From assembly GCA_028705905.1 (NCBI GenBank), contig JAQWCP010000013.1:1-15140 (forward strand): a stretch of DNA of 15,140 nt, written 5' to 3'. Shown here one piece after another: positions 13,067 through 15,140 of the stretch. The position numbers were made by a program, and so were the translations under genes. The notes under the pieces were generated by a model, which saw only the letters and a program-made list of their open reading frames with translations, had not been told where the DNA came from and did no database searches. The stretch comes from Oscillospiraceae bacterium. GTDB lineage: Bacteria; Bacillota; Clostridia; Oscillospirales; Oscillospiraceae. Numbering within the stretch: the stretch's first letter is position 1; each line of letters opens with the position of its first letter.

Positions 13067-13426
13067 TCACAGCAAAGCGCAGCACAATCCTAGCTCACTC
13101 AAGGTGCGCAGCGTTTGCTCGATGATGCTTGTGTCTGCGCCCTTATGGATCTCCAGCGTCCCATTGGGCAAATGGATGATAAGCATTGGCTCTGGGCTGA
13201 AGCTCGTCGGATGGTACTCTATAAAGCTTGGCGATGACCGTTCTTGCACAGTGAGCTCATGGCTCACGGCTCGAGCAACCTTCTGCTGACGATTATAATA
13301 TGTACTGGGCTTCATGCCATTTGCACGACACCACTCTGCCACACTCAGTCCGCTTTCTCGGCAAGTTTTTACCTGCTGCGCCCATTTCTGCAGTCGGACT
13401 TCTTTGCTGATTTCCTGCATACCCAT
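13067..13426 (-). CDS. tnpA: IS66-family accessory protein TnpA (orphan)
   Basis: The 119-residue product matches IS66 orfA (TnpA): SKEVRLQKWAQQVKTCRESGLSVAEWCRANGMKPSTYYNRQQKV forms the N-terminal helix-turn-helix region, and the C-terminal part has IIHLPNGTLEIHKGADTSIIEQTLRTL. In a complete IS66 the genes tnpB and tnpC (transposase) follow directly on the same strand. Here the AlbA_2 gene's 3' end begins three bases after the tnpA stop instead, so the element is a remnant. An in-frame ATG at 13420 has better spacing to the GAGG site than 13426; either is possible. The orphan protein cannot transpose alone. Confidence 0.85.
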   Translation of the reverse strand: MGMQEISKEVRLQKWAQQVKTCRESGLSVAEWCRANGMKPSTYYNRQQKVARAVSHELTVQERSSPSFIEYHPTSFSPEPMLIIHLPNGTLEIHKGADTSIIEQTLRTLSELGLCCALL

Positions 13427-13632
13427 TTACCTCACTCCCATTTTCTCGATGAACGAAACTGTAGTTTGTTGGAGTTCATTGAACTCCAACAAACCTTCAT
13501 CTTTCTACGGGATATTGTGATAAGGTAGAATAAGGGACTTTGTCAACAGGTCCAATTCTTGACACTACCGATATTGTCTCATGCTCGTGGGCATTTTTCG
13601 ATGTACTATTACATTTGACACTTACAAAAAAA
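13427..13632. other. IS66 upstream region, no gene
   Basis: This stretch holds the tnpA leader and what may be the outer IS66 end. TGTCAA (13541) and TTGACA (13559) form a short inverted pair. On the minus strand GTAGTGTCAAG (near 13558-13568) could be the terminal repeat, as IS66 ends begin with GT, but the matching end is not in the window. The rest shows nothing. Confidence 0.35.
13464..13494. repeat. 14-bp perfect hairpin upstream of tnpA
   Basis: GTTTGTTGGAGTTC (13464-13477) pairs perfectly with GAACTCCAACAAAC (13481-13494), loop ATT. It lies 38-68 bases before the tnpA start without a T-tract. It could attenuate read-through transcription or translation of the element. Confidence 0.65.
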
Positions 13633-13680
13633 CACCGACACAGCAGAGCATTTTCACTCTGTTGTGTCGGTGCTATTTTT
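13625..13680. terminator. Bidirectional terminator
   Basis: A 16-bp stem with one wobble (13633-13648 with 13657-13672, loop CATTTTCA) is flanked by seven A on the left and CTATTTTT on the right. It can stop transcription from either side. On the minus strand it ends the DUF6933/pRiA4b gene transcript about 100 bases after its stop. Confidence 0.88.
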
Positions 13681-13778
13681 AATTTATAGGCTGGCTCCAG
13701 TTGAAGTTGGGTAACGTTATTGACGCTTTTAACCTAACGCCTATTTCCGAGCATAATGTTTTCCGACTCTTTAACTTT

Positions 13779-14883
13779 TTACCACACGCCGCCGTGGCGT
13801 AAGCAGTATTTCAACTTGCAATTGGTTTTTTCCATATCAAAGGGCATCCATTGCATTCCATCCGCCCACTGTTTAAGATGTTCATGTTCAGGGTCTTCGG
13901 GGTCAACCAGTACACGCAGAAGCTCGGCATAACCGCCGGGACCGCCTACGTCCTCAGGCGGCGCATCGCCCGTAGCCGCCAAGCATTGCGGATAGTTGTA
14001 TTGGTAGTCCTCCACGATTTCAACCAGCTCGATTTCGTGAATCCAGTTGTCACCAAAGTCATAGTTGTAGATGATTTTCTTCCGTTCTGGAAACACCTCA
14101 GACAGCAGCACATCCGAGTCCGGACAGGTCGTCTCGCCCTCATATTCATCCTCTCGGGGAGAGCCTACCAGTATATCCTTCAGTCGACCATTGGGATAAG
14201 TCTCCAGCCAGAAGTCGTGAAGGTGATAGTTTTGCCAACAAAACAGCGTTTGCAACGCGATGTGGAACTGGGAGAAACTGCAATCCATGGGGATCACAAT
14301 GCGGCGATAACAGGGCGTTTCCAGCTGAAGGGTAATATCAAACACACCGGCACGACAGCGATAAGGCGCTTCGACACCATAGTGCTTGGACAAACCCTCC
14401 GCCAACAGGTCATAGGGTGTGCAGTGTTTCCTTTCCGTCGTCAAATAATCATCATTTAACCGAACCAGAAGTTTGCGTTGCAGCACTTTCTCCGAGCGTA
14501 TGTCTTCGGCAAACCATTCTGCGCGCTCACAGAATTTGTTCAGCCTCGCCACAAAAGAGCGGTTTGCGGTTTTGGAGTAGCTAATCGCTTCACCGCCATC
14601 TACCATATATCGGTCGATGAGGGCTAGGTCAATGTGTTCGGCTTCCAAACAGGCGCGAATACCCTGCAAAATTAGCGAATCAAGTTCTTCTCGATTCTTT
14701 GCCGTCAGACCGTATAAGACAAAACCGTAGCGGGAGGCATCGTTGACAACCGCCGATTGCCTTTCTGCGGTTGAGCGTGAGAAGATTGGCGCTCCAGCTA
14801 AAGAGCGAGTCAATCTCAGTATTTGCCGCCACACTCGCTTGTCCGAGGTAGTCAAGCAGCTTTTTCGTGCAACCGATTTGCAT
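13779..14883 (-). pseudogene. DUF6933 + plasmid pRiA4b ORF-3-like protein, one-base frameshift
   Basis: From ATG 14883 (GGAGG seven bases upstream) the frame gives MQIGCTKKLLDYL, FSWSANLLTLNRRKAI, then goes out of frame. The adjoining frame continues exactly where the family does: VVNDASRYGFVLYGLTAKN, YSKTANRSFVARLNKFCER. Removing one base in CCGCCGA (14751-14756) rejoins them; the span is 1105 bases, one more than 368 codons. The N-terminal part is a DUF6933-type domain. The C-terminal part is the pRiA4b ORF-3/IS1096-passenger TnpR-like family (PF07929), with DCSFSQFHIALQTLFCW, YNYDFGDNWIHEIELVE, PPEDVGGPGGY and HLKQWADGM. Function is unknown; it is common as accessory cargo. The rest of the frame is clean, so the break is recent or a sequencing error. 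Confidence 0.82.
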
Positions 14884-14915
14884 AGCGTGTCCTCCTGCTT
14901 TCAATGATGCTTTAT

Positions 14916-15140
14916 CTAATACTTTCGCCATACCATACGATCAACCACACTTGTGTAGGACTGTATAATCTTAACCACTTTTCTGCTTACGTTTTCATCA
15001 ATATAATCTGGCACAGGAATGCCGTAATCGCTGCTCTTGTTCATCTCAACTGCTGTGTCAACCGCCTGTAACACCTGCTCGGTGGTAATTCCGGCAAGGA
15101 TGAGGTTCCCCTTATCCAGCGCTTCGGGGCGCTCTGTTGA
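14916..15140 (-). CDS. wecB: UDP-N-acetylglucosamine 2-epimerase, C-terminal part
   Basis: Only the last 74 codons are in the window; the 5' part lies beyond 15140. The product begins STERPEALDKGNLILAGI and continues TEQVLQAVDTAVEM and YGIPVPDYIDENVSRKVVKI. The TERPEA motif is a hallmark of the non-hydrolysing UDP-GlcNAc 2-epimerases (WecB/MnaA), which interconvert UDP-GlcNAc and UDP-ManNAc for teichoic acid, capsule or other surface glycans. The stop TAG (14916-14918) lies 32 bases upstream of the next gene's ATG on the same strand, so the two may be co-transcribed. No further glycan genes are visible. Confidence 0.85.
   Translation of the reverse strand, partial: STERPEALDKGNLILAGITTEQVLQAVDTAVEMNKSSDYGIPVPDYIDENVSRKVVKIIQSYTSVVDRMVWRKY

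Noticed and set aside
13851..14459. 202-codon plus-strand frame
   Set aside because: Antisense to the pRiA4b-ORF3-like gene, whose minus-strand motifs are clear.

Overview
The window looks like chromosome of an anaerobic Bacillota (low-to-mid G+C Gram-positive lineage). The signs are strong GGAGG-type ribosome binding sites, sigma-A promoters, a butyryl-CoA-dehydrogenase-type acyl-CoA dehydrogenase, and many remnants of Clostridia/Negativicutes-type mobile elements. A Negativicutes relative (Acidaminococcus/Phascolarctobacterium-like) is my guess from the general look of the genes; no marker proves it.

Layout. (1) 1-620: no convincing gene; three DnaA-box-like nonamers (151-180), an AT-rich stretch, then two hairpins whose T-tracts lie on the minus strand. 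(2) 619-2630: housekeeping block on the minus strand, an acyl-CoA dehydrogenase followed by a MarR regulator, with a near-consensus promoter upstream. (3) 2890-3200: a tRNA-Thr(TGT)/tRNA-Tyr(GTA) operon with a consensus promoter and a 19-bp-stem terminator. (4) 3205-4830: a scrapyard holding an IS3-family 3' end, a VanZ-like membrane protein, the 3' end of a serine recombinase and an IS21 istA fragment. (5) 4850-9320: an intact cassette made of an XRE-TetR regulator operon divergent from an ABC exporter operon (two ATPases and a permease). A 14-bp perfect inverted repeat lies between the two operons, and a perfect 32-bp hairpin closes the exporter operon. (6) 9365-13430: accessory module with a small XRE protein, a frameshifted chimeric ORF, a serine recombinase with an internal deletion, an AlbA_2/Schlafen-type ATP-binding regulator with repeated operator-like half-sites, and a lone IS66 tnpA. 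(7) 13630-15140: a bidirectional terminator, a DUF6933/pRiA4b-ORF3-type gene broken by one base, and the 3' end of a UDP-GlcNAc 2-epimerase (wecB/mnaA type) running out of the window.

How it fits together. The only apparently complete multi-gene system is the ABC exporter cassette with its own two regulators and a shared operator; it is probably a drug- or peptide-responsive efflux system. Around it, successive insertions and small deletions have left at least seven broken or partial genes between the tRNA operon and the epimerase. The region therefore reads as an accessory hotspot beside a tRNA operon rather than an intact integrative element: no relaxase, coupling protein or conjugation gene is visible. 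No clearly new defence system was found. The most unusual signals are a hairpin that would bury the recombinase ribosome binding site, a chimeric ORF joining two unrelated families, and the alternating AGTGAA/TTCACT half-sites in front of the AlbA_2 gene.
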